Positions 16,487-24,274 of a DNA stretch of 32,635 nucleotides are shown in pieces. The notes under the pieces are model-generated. The model searched no databases. It worked only from the letters and a program-made list of their open reading frames with translations, and was not told where the DNA came from. Position numbers and translations under genes: made by a program. This stretch comes from an uncultured delta proteobacterium (GTDB taxonomy: Bacteria; Bdellovibrionota_C; UBA2361; OMII01): NCBI GenBank assembly GCA_903920005.1, contig CAIXKI010000242.1:1-32635 (forward strand), written 5' to 3'. Numbering within the stretch: position 1 is the first letter of the stretch; every line of letters begins with the position of its first letter.

Positions 16487-16810
16487 CTAGTGACAACCAC
16501 ATCCGGTGCCACAAGCCTTCTTCGGCGTAGTTGTAGAATCTGAATCGGAAGAAGCGCCGCCGCCTGAATCCGCGCTCTCCGAAGGTTTAGATCCCTTCGT
16601 CTTACCACCCGTTGAAGCACCCGAGGAGTAGTCGGTCTTGTACCAACCGCTACCCTTCAAATGAAACGCGGAAGCTGAAAGCGCTTTCTGCACAGCGGTC
16701 TTTTTTCCCTTCTCCTTGCAGTGAGGACACTCCTGAAGGGCCTTGTCACTGAACTTCTGGATGACTTCGAATCGTCCGCAAACTTCGCACTCGTATTCGT
16801 AAATTGGCAT
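16487..16810 (-). CDS. FmdB-family zinc ribbon protein
   Basis: A 107-residue protein opening MPIYEYECEVCGRFEVIQKF, the standard start of the FmdB/CxxC_CxxC_SSSS family. Zinc ligands are C8, C11, C28 and C31. The segment SASAFHLKGSGWYKTDYSS is also family-typical, followed by a Ser/Gly-rich low-complexity tail ending in CGTGCGCH, a second Cys/His cluster. The family has been called a putative regulatory protein, but the role is not established. AGGA lies 5 bases before the ATG. Confidence 0.9.
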   Translation of the reverse strand: MPIYEYECEVCGRFEVIQKFSDKALQECPHCKEKGKKTAVQKALSASAFHLKGSGWYKTDYSSGASTGGKTKGSKPSESADSGGGASSDSDSTTTPKKACGTGCGCH

Positions 16811-16924
16811 AGAGTTCCTACAGGATTTGAAGCAAATGATTTCCCCAACTAAGGGTTGTTCTGGCTCTTTTAGGGTTCCAACGAGCCTAACACCCCTATT
16901 GATTAGCCATACCGCGGGGTTTTT

Positions 16925-17239
16925 TCAACTCACCATCGCATTTTCAAGCACTTGGACCACTTTTTCCAGGGGTATTTTCCTTATGAGGAGCACTTTTCGG
17001 CGACCCGTATCCCCACGAACGATCTCAACCGAACGAGGAGGGAGCTTAAAAAGCTCTCGAAAAAAGTCGAGTAGCTCATCATTAGCCTTCCCCTCTACCG
17101 GTTGGGCCGCAAGCGCAATCTTGGGGTATCCACCATGAAATCCGGTCATGCGGGTCTTCTTGGCTCGCGGCGTAACAACGACCTCAAGAATGAGCGCGTC
17201 ACCTGATGCCCGAATGTAGAGAGGAACCTTTCCTAACAC
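16925..17239 (-). CDS. DUF167 (YggU) family protein
   Basis: A small 104-residue protein with the DUF167 core: VVVTPRAKKTRMTGFHGG, then VEGKANDELLDFFRELFKLPPRSVEIVRGD, then RRKVLLIRK. The structures known for this family are compact alpha/beta folds with no assigned function. The start is GTG at 17239 and no clear ribosome site is seen; the N-terminal LYIRASGDALILEV matches the usual first strand, so the start is plausible. It lies upstream of the FmdB gene on the same strand, separated by about 115 bases. Confidence 0.88.
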   Translation of the reverse strand: MLGKVPLYIRASGDALILEVVVTPRAKKTRMTGFHGGYPKIALAAQPVEGKANDELLDFFRELFKLPPRSVEIVRGDTGRRKVLLIRKIPLEKVVQVLENAMVS

Positions 17240-17278
17240 GCTACGAGGATAGTAGGTGTCGCGCCCTAAGAGAACAAT

Positions 17279-17325
17279 CCGGCGATGGCCGGGCCTCCTC
17301 TATTCGAGAACAGTCTCCTCGAATA
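17279..17325. other. Two adjacent hairpins between the BON and DUF167 genes
   Basis: CCGGC-GATG-GCCGG (17279-17292) and TATTCGAG (17301-17308) pairing with CTCGAATA (17318-17325) are both perfect. They sit downstream of the BON gene on the minus strand, so they may end that transcript, though there is no long T run. The remainder of 17240-17376 shows no gene. Confidence 0.35.
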
Positions 17326-17376
17326 AAGGGTCGACCCGGGGATGCATACGAGGACGCGTTGATAGGACCTGACCAC

Positions 17377-18042
17377 CTACACCGATACCACGATCTCATT
17401 TTTGACTTGGGTCACACCTGGAGCCATCCATGCCGCGTTCTCAGCTTCTTTGCGCTCCGCCCACGAGCGCACCTGACCCTTTAGGGTCACAGTGCTGTCG
17501 GTAGCATCGACTTCGATATTACGAGCCTCAAGGTCCGCATAACGATGAAGCGCGGCTTTAATCTCACCCTTAACTTCCCGCGATTTGATATGTGGCGAAA
17601 CTGATATGCGATTTGTCACACCCTTTACCCCCACAAGTTGCTCCACAGCCTTCTCAGCCGATTCTCGTTGGTAGTTCCACTCAACGTTCCCCTCAAGTGT
17701 CACCCAACCCTTACTCACTGAAAGTGTAATATTTTCATCAGGAACCGCGGTGCTCCATTTGAGCGCGTTCAACGCGGCGGTCGCAACTCCCGAGTCTGTG
17801 CGTTCCGTTGTTGTTGGCAGTTGCACCTCGATATCATTCGCAACAGCGCGAACTCCAGAGACCCGCTTGACCACTCTCTCTGTATTCTGTTTTTGAAAGT
17901 AACTCGGAACACTACCGGTGAGCGTGATGACGCCATTCGACGATGCCACGCCTATCTTGGACGCATCAACACTCGGATCCCACCGAAGATCGTCGATTAC
18001 ATCTTGCTGAAGTTGTTTGTCACTTTTCATATCGGTCCCCAT
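17377..18042 (-). CDS. Triple BON-domain protein
   Basis: A 221-residue protein made of three consecutive BON domains. Each repeats the pattern of an N-terminal helix, then a strand pair with a central Gly: VITLTGSVPSYFQKQ with VSGVRAVANDIEV, WVTLEGNVEWNYQRE with LVGVKGVTNRISV, VTLKGQVRSWAERKE with APGVTQVKNEIVV. BON domains bind phospholipid and occur in osmotic-stress proteins such as OsmY. No signal peptide is visible, so a cytoplasmic role or export by another route remains open. The start at 18042 has AGGGG 8 bases upstream; ATG at 18030 is an alternative. It is the last gene of a CBS-DUF5335-BON group. Confidence 0.88.
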   Translation of the reverse strand: MGTDMKSDKQLQQDVIDDLRWDPSVDASKIGVASSNGVITLTGSVPSYFQKQNTERVVKRVSGVRAVANDIEVQLPTTTERTDSGVATAALNALKWSTAVPDENITLSVSKGWVTLEGNVEWNYQRESAEKAVEQLVGVKGVTNRISVSPHIKSREVKGEIKAALHRYADLEARNIEVDATDSTVTLKGQVRSWAERKEAENAAWMAPGVTQVKNEIVVSV

Positions 18043-18138
18043 ACATAATCCCCTGTTGTTCCAAACATGAGGTCCTTCCATTTACCTCATATTATCTCGA
18101 TCGGTACTCCGCCGGCGCTGATAGCTGTCAGGCACAAA

Positions 18139-18471
18139 TCAGACGGATAATAAAAGCGGTGACACAAACTTCACCGTCTCTTGTGGTCCCTCAGCGGTAA
18201 TCACGTTGATCGAGGACATCAATTGACCGTTACCTTCAACGGTAATAGCGACCGGCGAGTGAATGACGTGTTCTTGTCGCTTACAGGACACGATGAGCGC
18301 GTCATCGTGGGGGTCATAGGTCACGCCGTGAAGCTCCCAGAGCTTGCTTTGGTGTTGCTCTTTATCGCGGGAGAATATCGTAATATCCACCCCCTTGCCC
18401 TCAACTGAGGAGGACATCCGATCGAAAAACTGCCTCCACTTGTCCTTTGGAATCTCTCTTTTATGAAACAT
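18139..18471 (-). CDS. DUF5335-like small protein
   Basis: A 110-residue protein opening MFHKREIPKDKWRQFFDRMS, which resembles DUF5335 proteins (R-E-I-P-x-x-x-W-x-x-F-F near the start). The rest alternates strands, with DPHDDALIVSC and a VEGNG turn. The start at 18471 is firm: AGGAGG lies 8 bases before it, while the longer frame to 18519 runs into the CBS gene. Function is unknown. The gap to the CBS gene is only 16 bases. Confidence 0.7.
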   Translation of the reverse strand: MFHKREIPKDKWRQFFDRMSSSVEGKGVDITIFSRDKEQHQSKLWELHGVTYDPHDDALIVSCKRQEHVIHSPVAITVEGNGQLMSSINVITAEGPQETVKFVSPLLLSV

Positions 18472-18487
18472 AGCTATCGCCTCCTGT

Positions 18488-18913
18488 TTACACTCGAGCC
18501 TCGTACTCGTCACGAACACTTCTCAAGATATCTTCATAGCTGACGATACCCTTAAGTTGATTCAACGTATCCGCCACTATGAGCGCTCCGATCTTCTGCT
18601 CAAGCATGATATCTATCGCGTCGGATACGGCAGTGCCTGGATCAATCGTCAAAGGCTTGGCATGCATGACATCTCGAACCGTTAAATTTTTTCGGCGGAG
18701 TCCCGCCGGCGTTTCAACAGAAGACCGATACACCTCTTCCAAATAACTTCTCAGGTCCCGATCGCTTAACACTCCCACAACCTCGTTGTGTTCAACGATT
18801 GGAAGGTGCCGAATATTGTGATCATGCATCATCTCGGCGGCCTCTATTAAAGCTGCCCCTGGGGGAAGGGAGAGAACCTTTCGTTCCATAATCTCTGATA
18901 CTTCGGTTATCAT
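18488..18913 (-). CDS. Tandem CBS-domain protein
   Basis: A 141-residue protein consisting of two CBS domains. The first has IMERKVLSLPPGAALIEAAE and HNIRHLPIVEHNEVVGVLSDRDL; the second has VMHAKPLTIDPGTAVSDAID and IGALIVADTLNQLKGIVSYED. Such pairs bind adenine nucleotides and usually act as energy or stress sensors. GGGG lies 6 bases before the chosen ATG at 18913. It leads a three-gene cluster with DUF5335 and BON proteins. Bases 18914-19157 upstream hold no gene and no clear promoter. Confidence 0.9.
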   Translation of the reverse strand: MITEVSEIMERKVLSLPPGAALIEAAEMMHDHNIRHLPIVEHNEVVGVLSDRDLRSYLEEVYRSSVETPAGLRRKNLTVRDVMHAKPLTIDPGTAVSDAIDIMLEQKIGALIVADTLNQLKGIVSYEDILRSVRDEYEARV

Positions 18914-19157
18914 TTGGTCCCCTTGCCGAGTGTAGCTTTCATAAGGTTTTCTCACCTATGAAGCACTCATACGCCGCACTAGGGCTTCTCGTTTTCGCCG
19001 CCCCTCGCAAGAGAAGGATACCGCCTTCAACCGACGGGACCGTATGAGAGGTGTCAGTACGTACGAGCCCACCACAAGCAGGCTGGACTACTCGCGGTGA
19101 AAGCAGCCGATCTATTTTTCAAGGGGACGACGTGAGGTTCTTGGCAGCGCTGATCTT

Positions 19158-20591
19158 TCAGTGCGCCTTGAAATTAAAGAGGAGATCTTGCGGAGCCGCC
19201 AAAAATCCCTGTCCCTTCAAACTGCGCAAGACACTTAGCGCATTCATGAGCGAGCTGTACTCCGTGAGCGATACCACAGAACCATCTGACCGCTGAACCT
19301 TAATCGCCGCGGTAAGGTCTTTATAGAGATTCACCTCCGAGGGAGGGATGGGCACAACGAAATACTCCGGGTCAAAGCCTAGCGTTTCCGCCCGCTCTCG
19401 TAGTTCGCCCTCTACCTCAGGAGTATGTCTAAATCGTTTAAACGGCTCTCTCCGCAACACTCTTCCCGACAACTCACGCAGGATCTTATCCCCCGAACGC
19501 TCCCATTGAATCAGGTGATACTGCCACCAACTCTCCACCATATTCATCATGGTCGCTACACTGAGATCCATCCCACTGTGAGCGGACAGAACAGATCTCA
19601 TCGTTTCGTCGGCGAAGTTAAGCTCCCCTTTGTTAAAAAGATCGCGCGCGCGCCTACCAAGGAGCGCGTACATCTTCTCTCCGACTCGGCACGTCGGGTG
19701 GTGATAGATGCTACGATACATGTCAGCCCGCGCCCCAAAAAAAGCCTCTAATGCGGGGACTCCGGCCTCCCGTATAACGAGATCTCCCTCAGCGGAAATA
19801 GCGAGATTCTTCTTAATTATAGGTGTCTCGTAGGCTCCATACGTCACACCACACATATGACTATCACGCCGAACCCAATCGCCTCGATCGGCATTCCAGC
19901 CACCAGCCGTAACCAACTGCCATGTCCACCGAGGGACTTGGACATCCTCCTCGACCACTAAGTCGAGCTTCTTTGCGCCCTCAACGCCGAGAGCATTTTC
20001 AAGCGCCGTTCGCAGCCCTTCGTCTTGCTTTAAGAGGCGGTGCGACATCTCCTCATGACAATCGGGCTTGCCATCAAACCACACCTTATGAGCGAGATGG
20101 GAGCCAGGCGCGATGTGGCCATCATCGTGCTGCATGGCAAAAGCTACAGAGACAGGCCCCCACTCCTCAATCTCTCTTCGAACCCCTGAAGACGCGCGGG
20201 AATGTATGTGCCTCAGGATATCGGCCGCAAGATGCGCGGAACCAACAACGTGTCCAAATCGGGAATGAATACCATCAGGGTAAACCCACGACGCGACGGA
20301 GAGTTGGCTAATATATTTCAAGCGTTGAACCGCTGGCGTGTCGATAAGTTCAACTATCACCCTCTGCAACGGATCGGTGGGATCAAGCTCAAGCCCATGC
20401 ATAGGGTCAATAGCCGAGCGCATGAATCGAAGGTTCAAGGGATCTTTACCCGAAAATGTCAGATATCCCTCGCGGGCGAGCGCTCTGAATTCCTGCGCTT
20501 CTCGAGAAGACACAAACGGACTCTTCAGGGCGTCTAACGGTGCGTTTCCATCAACCGGCAATGATTCGTGAGACTTGTCTTGTTGCGGCAT
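19158..20591 (-). CDS. HD-domain phosphohydrolase, SAMHD1/COG1078-like
   Basis: A 477-residue protein of the HD superfamily group that includes dNTP triphosphohydrolases. Metal-binding residues can be traced: His in SRFGHVVGS, the HD pair in MQHDDGHIAPGSH, and the distal Asp in DWVRRDSHMCGV, matching the family pattern H...HD...D. The HD box reads HDDGHIAPGSH rather than the more common HDIGHGPFSH. The early block DPMHGLELDPTDPLQRVIVE and LIDTPAVQRLKYISQL is family-typical. It may hydrolyse dNTPs or related nucleotides. The start at 20591 is chosen because sequence upstream is not protein-like; GGAGG is 13 bases away, rather distant. No neighbour within 230 bases. Confidence 0.82.
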   Translation of the reverse strand: MPQQDKSHESLPVDGNAPLDALKSPFVSSREAQEFRALAREGYLTFSGKDPLNLRFMRSAIDPMHGLELDPTDPLQRVIVELIDTPAVQRLKYISQLSVASWVYPDGIHSRFGHVVGSAHLAADILRHIHSRASSGVRREIEEWGPVSVAFAMQHDDGHIAPGSHLAHKVWFDGKPDCHEEMSHRLLKQDEGLRTALENALGVEGAKKLDLVVEEDVQVPRWTWQLVTAGGWNADRGDWVRRDSHMCGVTYGAYETPIIKKNLAISAEGDLVIREAGVPALEAFFGARADMYRSIYHHPTCRVGEKMYALLGRRARDLFNKGELNFADETMRSVLSAHSGMDLSVATMMNMVESWWQYHLIQWERSGDKILRELSGRVLRREPFKRFRHTPEVEGELRERAETLGFDPEYFVVPIPPSEVNLYKDLTAAIKVQRSDGSVVSLTEYSSLMNALSVLRSLKGQGFLAAPQDLLFNFKAH

Positions 20592-20685
20592 ATCTTGTCT
20601 CTTACCTCCCAGACATCCGAGCAGATGCGCGTCACGGCTGTGTACCACACTCAGCTCAAGAAGAGACCTCTCCAGTGCGAACAAG

Positions 20686-20832
20686 ATGCCCCTTAAACAG
20701 GCCGGTTATGACAAAAAAAGTCTGAATGAAAGCCGGAAAAAGCACTCGCAACACAAAGCGCTTAGCCCATATCTTTATCAAAGCTTGTTAGATTTGGAAG
20801 AGGACATGCATGCCCCAAAAATCTCGTCTTAG
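20686..20832 (+). CDS. Possible small basic protein (48 residues)
   Basis: ATG at 20686 opens a 48-codon frame reading MPLKQAGYDKKSLNESRKKH and ending in an acidic LLDLEEDMHAP segment. Composition is protein-like, but there is no ribosome site, and it overlaps the last four bases of yggS on the other strand. The surrounding gap should contain the promoter of the HD gene. Reported as a possibility only. Confidence 0.15.
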   Translation: MPLKQAGYDKKSLNESRKKHSQHKALSPYLYQSLLDLEEDMHAPKISS

Positions 20833-21542
20833 TCGCGCTCTCCGAACAACGCCGTTCCCACTCGAACGAGATCCGCCCCTTCCTCAATCGCGACACCGAA
20901 ATCGTTCGACATCCCCATACTCAGAAGCACCCAACCCTTGTGGAACATTCGCGTGAGACCTCGAAGTTCGAGGGAGTGACGCAGCTGGGTCAACCGCCGG
21001 TAGTGCAATCGACTCTTCTCGGGGTCATCGTCATACGGAAGGATCGTCATGAGCCCTTCAAGTTGCAAGGCCCCGGTCTCGACCTCCACCGCGGCCAACA
21101 CCTCGTCCATTTCACGTTCAAGAAATCCACTCTTCGCGGCATCTTCGCCGATATTGACCTGCAAAAAAATACGTTGCCGCTTACCGATTCGCGCAGCCTC
21201 TTTCGCGATGAGTCCAAGTATCTTGAGCGAGTGAACCGACTGAATCACGTCACAGAGCGCCACTGCGTCTCGCACCTTATTGCTCTGCAACGGCCCGATC
21301 ATGTGAATTTCAGAGGTCGGGAGAAGGAGCGACTTCTTAGCTTTTATCTCCTGGAGATAGTTTTCACCAAAAACGACACGGAGGCCTCTCTGCTGAGCGG
21401 CAGCCTCATATTCCCGCAAAACCTCTATTGGATGAGTCTTACTGACAGCAACAAGCGTGAGACCTTGCGGGTCACGAGCGTTTTTATGAGCCGCTCGCTG
21501 CATTTCAACAATAACATCGCCGAGCTTCTTATCAATCGTCAT
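20829..21542 (-). CDS. yggS: PLP homeostasis protein, YggS/PROSC family
   Basis: A PLP-binding protein of alanine racemase fold that buffers free pyridoxal phosphate; it has no known catalytic activity. Marks: LVAVSKTH with the PLP-binding Lys, FGENYLQEIKAK, HMIGPLQSNKVRDAV, QVNIGEDAAKSGF, GLMTI, LSMGMSNDFGVAIEEGADLVRVGTALFG. The product is 237 residues from the ATG at 21542, which has AAGG just upstream; a frame extension to 21557 overlaps the maf stop. It is the last gene of guaB-hypothetical-maf-yggS. Confidence 0.95.
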   Translation of the reverse strand: MTIDKKLGDVIVEMQRAAHKNARDPQGLTLVAVSKTHPIEVLREYEAAAQQRGLRVVFGENYLQEIKAKKSLLLPTSEIHMIGPLQSNKVRDAVALCDVIQSVHSLKILGLIAKEAARIGKRQRIFLQVNIGEDAAKSGFLEREMDEVLAAVEVETGALQLEGLMTILPYDDDPEKSRLHYRRLTQLRHSLELRGLTRMFHKGWVLLSMGMSNDFGVAIEEGADLVRVGTALFGERD

Positions 21543-21550
21543 AGTCCTTC

Positions 21551-22126
21551 TCAGCATGCCCCAAGGGCGGACAGCTCACGCATAACCGCCGTGATGTTTA
21601 GCCCCACAACATTTGAGTATGAGCCCTCGATCGACTCAACGAATTGAAGCCCCAGCCCCTGGATCGCGTACGAACCCGCTTTATCCATCGGCTCTCCGGA
21701 GCTCACGTATCGAGCGATCGTTTCCTCGCTCATGGCGGTCATGGTCACTCTCGTTGAGTGTGACCACACTTTATGAATTCCCCGTCCGAGATGAAGAATC
21801 GCCACCCCACCCCACACCTCGTGCGTTCGTCCTTGGATTCGCTGAAGCATCGCGCGTGCCTCTTCAACAGAAGAGGGCTTTCCGAGGGATTCTCCATCGA
21901 TCCATACCGTGGTATCCGCCCCAAGAACGAGGGAATCACAATACTGATCAGCGACGGCAGCCGCTTTGACGACAGCGAGACGCTCTACCATCTCTTTAAC
22001 CGACTCCCCTGGAATCGGCGTTTCATCACACCCGGAAACGATAGTCTCAAACTGAACTCCCGCTTGAGAGAGGAGCTCTTTTCTACGCGGAGAAGATGAG
22101 GCGAGAATTAGCTTGTGCTTAGACAT
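21551..22126 (-). CDS. maf: Maf family nucleotide pyrophosphatase
   Basis: A 191-residue Maf protein, a nucleoside triphosphate pyrophosphatase that removes non-canonical or pyrimidine NTPs and has been linked to septum control. Marks: LILASSSPRRKELLSQAG at the start, SLVLGADTTVWIDGESLGKP with the metal-binding Asp, and DKAGSYAIQGLG near 155. The Asp/Thr pair suggests the dTTP/UTP branch, which is inference. GAGG lies in the end of the preceding gene, and the gap to it is 7 bases. Confidence 0.95.
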   Translation of the reverse strand: MSKHKLILASSSPRRKELLSQAGVQFETIVSGCDETPIPGESVKEMVERLAVVKAAAVADQYCDSLVLGADTTVWIDGESLGKPSSVEEARAMLQRIQGRTHEVWGGVAILHLGRGIHKVWSHSTRVTMTAMSEETIARYVSSGEPMDKAGSYAIQGLGLQFVESIEGSYSNVVGLNITAVMRELSALGAC

Positions 22127-22133
22127 CTCAATC

Positions 22134-22544
22134 TTATGCCTCTTGATAGTTGCGTTTTAAGACCGCGCACAGCGCCCTCAACAACGCTTCGTGTAACGAG
22201 CAAGCTCTGTGAGACTCAATACTGTCACGGTGCTGAGCCTGAACTACCCATTCTCGTTGATCTTCGCGATTGCACGAGAGACAGGCGACCCCCGCTCGAT
22301 CAAGGAGCTCCGTAACCTCGTCAACTGAGGGTATCCAAAAGAAATGTAGCGTCGGGTCCGCTTGAAGGGCGCTCACGCTACCTGCTGTAAGGGAGAGGAG
22401 CTTTGAGCCCGGAAGAACCTGAAACTCCTCGTGCCCAAGATCGGCAAAACCACGAGCTACGATATCGCCGGCTTCAAACCGCGGGAGAAGCCCCCACTGT
22501 TTAAGTTCACCGCACAACGCGAACTGCTGCTTCGTAAACCACAT
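22134..22544 (-). CDS. Hypothetical protein in the guaB operon
   Basis: A 136-residue protein not recognised. It opens MWFTKQQFALCGELKQWGLL, has a predicted beta-rich first half (GDIVARGFADLGHEEFQVLP) and a helical C-terminus with several Cys and His (CLSCNRED, HRACSLHEALLRALCAVL). No membrane segment. Its ATG comes 5 bases after the guaB stop and the GAGG that serves it lies inside guaB, so translation is coupled to guaB. Tight packing between guaB and maf argues that it is real. Confidence 0.7.
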   Translation of the reverse strand: MWFTKQQFALCGELKQWGLLPRFEAGDIVARGFADLGHEEFQVLPGSKLLSLTAGSVSALQADPTLHFFWIPSVDEVTELLDRAGVACLSCNREDQREWVVQAQHRDSIESHRACSLHEALLRALCAVLKRNYQEA

Positions 22545-22549
22545 CTCCG

Positions 22550-24064
22550 TTAGTCCTCATTCGGCTTCAGACGATCAAGCATCTCTACGGTTGAGGTTCC
22601 GCCCTCGACCACTGTCATCTCCGATACCCTGGTGAGCCGAGCTTTCTCGTGAAATTCCTTCACCGAAAGCACCCCAACGTTACACATCGTCGACTTTAAC
22701 TTGACCAGAGACACCTCCACCTTGTCTGAGAGTGGCCCACTGTAGGGCACGTACGCGTCAACACCCTCTTCAAAGACAAGGTGCGCCGCGTCGCTCTGCT
22801 TGTATCGTTGCCAATTGCGAGCGCGATTAGAACCCTCGCCCCAGTAGGGTTTATAGAGGCGTCCTTTGTAACTTATCTTTGCGGTCGGACTCTCCTCAGT
22901 CATGGCGAAATACTTACCCATCATGACAAAATCAGCGCCCATCGCCAGCGCTACTATCATCTGAGTATCGGAGTTTAGTCCTCCATCCGAGCAGATCGGA
23001 ATGTAAACCCCTGTCTCTTTGAGATACTGATCACGGGCGCGCGCGACATCCATGACGGCGCTGGCTTGTCCACGGCCGATACCTTTCTGCTCACGAGTGA
23101 TGCAGATGGATCCTCCGCCAATACCAACCTTCACAAAATCAACCTGCCCATGGTCGGCCAGGTACTTGAACGCGTCCGCAGAAACGATATTACCGCCTCC
23201 AATAACGATAGAATCACCGAACTTCTTCTTCAGATCGACAGAAGCTTTCGCTTGCCACTCGCTATACCCATCAGAAGAATCAAGGCACAGGCAATCTACA
23301 CCCGCCTCAATCAGGGCCGATGCGCGCTCCATGTAATCATAGGTATTCAGCGCCGCTGCGACAAAGAGTCGCTTTCGACCGTCCGTCAATTCATCTGGAT
23401 AGGACTGATGATCGAAATAGTCCTTACGGAACACCAAAGACTTTAAGTTCCCATTCTTATCAACGATCGGGAGACACTCCTTCTTGTTTTTCCAGAGTAG
23501 ATTAGTCGCTTCCTGCAAAGACACACCCTCTTCCGCGAGAACCAATCTCTCGCGCGGTGTGTAAAATCCCTGCACACACTGCGAAAGGTCATCCTTGTAC
23601 TCCCAGAAATCCTTGCTTGTGAGGAGCCCGAGCAGCTTTGAATTGCGTTGGCCGTTCTCCGTAATAGCGATCGTTGAGTGGCCGGTCTTCCGTCGCAGCT
23701 TCAGCGCGTCAGCAAGAGTCGCGGTTGGTGGGAGGTTAGAGTCAGATTCAACAAAGCCCGCTTTGTGCTCCTTCACCTCTCGCACCATCCGAGCTTGAGA
23801 CTCAATCGACTGCGAGCAAAAGATAAACGCGGCACCACCTTTTCGAGCTAACGCGACCGCCAAATCAGGCCCCGACACCGCCTGCATCGCCGCGGAGACA
23901 AACGGTACGTTGAGGTGAGCCTTCATCTCTTCCTTCCCGGGGCTATATCTCTGGATCGGAATCCTGAGAGAGACGTTCGCCGGCACATGATTCGTAGTGG
24001 TGAGACCGGGCAGCAACAGGTATTCGTGAAATGTATGAGAGATATCGTCGACGATAATGGCCAT
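22550..24064 (-). CDS. guaB: IMP dehydrogenase
   Basis: Converts IMP to XMP, the committed step to GMP. The 504-residue protein has the barrel with an inserted CBS pair at about 110-230. The catalytic loop reads GIGGGSICITREQKGIGRGQ with the nucleophilic Cys; the usual form is GPGSICTTR. The phosphate site reads CSDGGLNSDTQMIVALAMGA and the flap WGEGSNRARNWQRY in place of the common YRGMGS. These variants match a separate IMPDH clade I associate with Clostridia such as Lachnospiraceae (from memory). GGAGG lies 4 bases before the ATG. It leads the guaB-hypothetical-maf-yggS operon. Confidence 0.95.
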   Translation of the reverse strand: MAIIVDDISHTFHEYLLLPGLTTTNHVPANVSLRIPIQRYSPGKEEMKAHLNVPFVSAAMQAVSGPDLAVALARKGGAAFIFCSQSIESQARMVREVKEHKAGFVESDSNLPPTATLADALKLRRKTGHSTIAITENGQRNSKLLGLLTSKDFWEYKDDLSQCVQGFYTPRERLVLAEEGVSLQEATNLLWKNKKECLPIVDKNGNLKSLVFRKDYFDHQSYPDELTDGRKRLFVAAALNTYDYMERASALIEAGVDCLCLDSSDGYSEWQAKASVDLKKKFGDSIVIGGGNIVSADAFKYLADHGQVDFVKVGIGGGSICITREQKGIGRGQASAVMDVARARDQYLKETGVYIPICSDGGLNSDTQMIVALAMGADFVMMGKYFAMTEESPTAKISYKGRLYKPYWGEGSNRARNWQRYKQSDAAHLVFEEGVDAYVPYSGPLSDKVEVSLVKLKSTMCNVGVLSVKEFHEKARLTRVSEMTVVEGGTSTVEMLDRLKPNED

Positions 24065-24274
24065 AAGACCTCCGAAAAGTGTGAGAAAAAGCCCTCGGCG
24101 TGACTTCGGTTGCCGAAGGCTACATCAGACCGGAGGGCGAATGAAAGGGGGGACCGCGAGGGATCCAAGGTCTCGGAGAGCCGCCGGCTAGGCCGGGTCC
24201 GTCCACGCCATGCCCCGGCTTCCAACATACGACCGCGAACGGCTTCTTTGCTCCACTCTATTCCGCGAAGGGTC
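24065..24274 (-). promoter_or_regulatory. GC-rich leader of guaB with competing hairpins
   Basis: The 210 bases before guaB hold no credible gene. On the minus strand the last structure is GCCCTCCGG...GAGGGC followed by TTTTT (24086-24138), enclosing a perfect CTTCGG-CAA-CCGAAG hairpin (24104-24118). Further upstream, bases 24192-24197 can pair with 24214-24219 or, through 24192-24196, with 24184-24188, so two stems exclude each other. This could be an attenuator or riboswitch for guaB, or simply the terminator of the gene before it. Confidence 0.45.
24086..24138 (-). terminator. Terminator-like stem with T5 immediately before guaB
   Basis: Stem 24091-24098 with 24130-24138 (one bulged G), closed by an inner 6-bp hairpin, then five T on the minus strand (24086-24090). 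It ends only about 20 bases before the guaB ATG, so it either terminates the mre operon or controls guaB. Confidence 0.6.

Noticed and set aside
16899-16926. ACCCC...GGGGT followed by T6 on the plus strand
   Set aside because: Looks like a terminator, but the stem is 5 bp with a long loop and no plus-strand gene ends nearby.
18958-19050. Short plus-strand frame starting MKHSYAALGLLVFAA
   Set aside because: Resembles a signal peptide but stops after about 29 codons and lacks a ribosome site.
23923-24228. Minus-strand frame starting in the guaB leader
   Set aside because: Overlaps guaB in another frame and reads Arg/Ser-rich through hairpins; more likely a non-coding leader.
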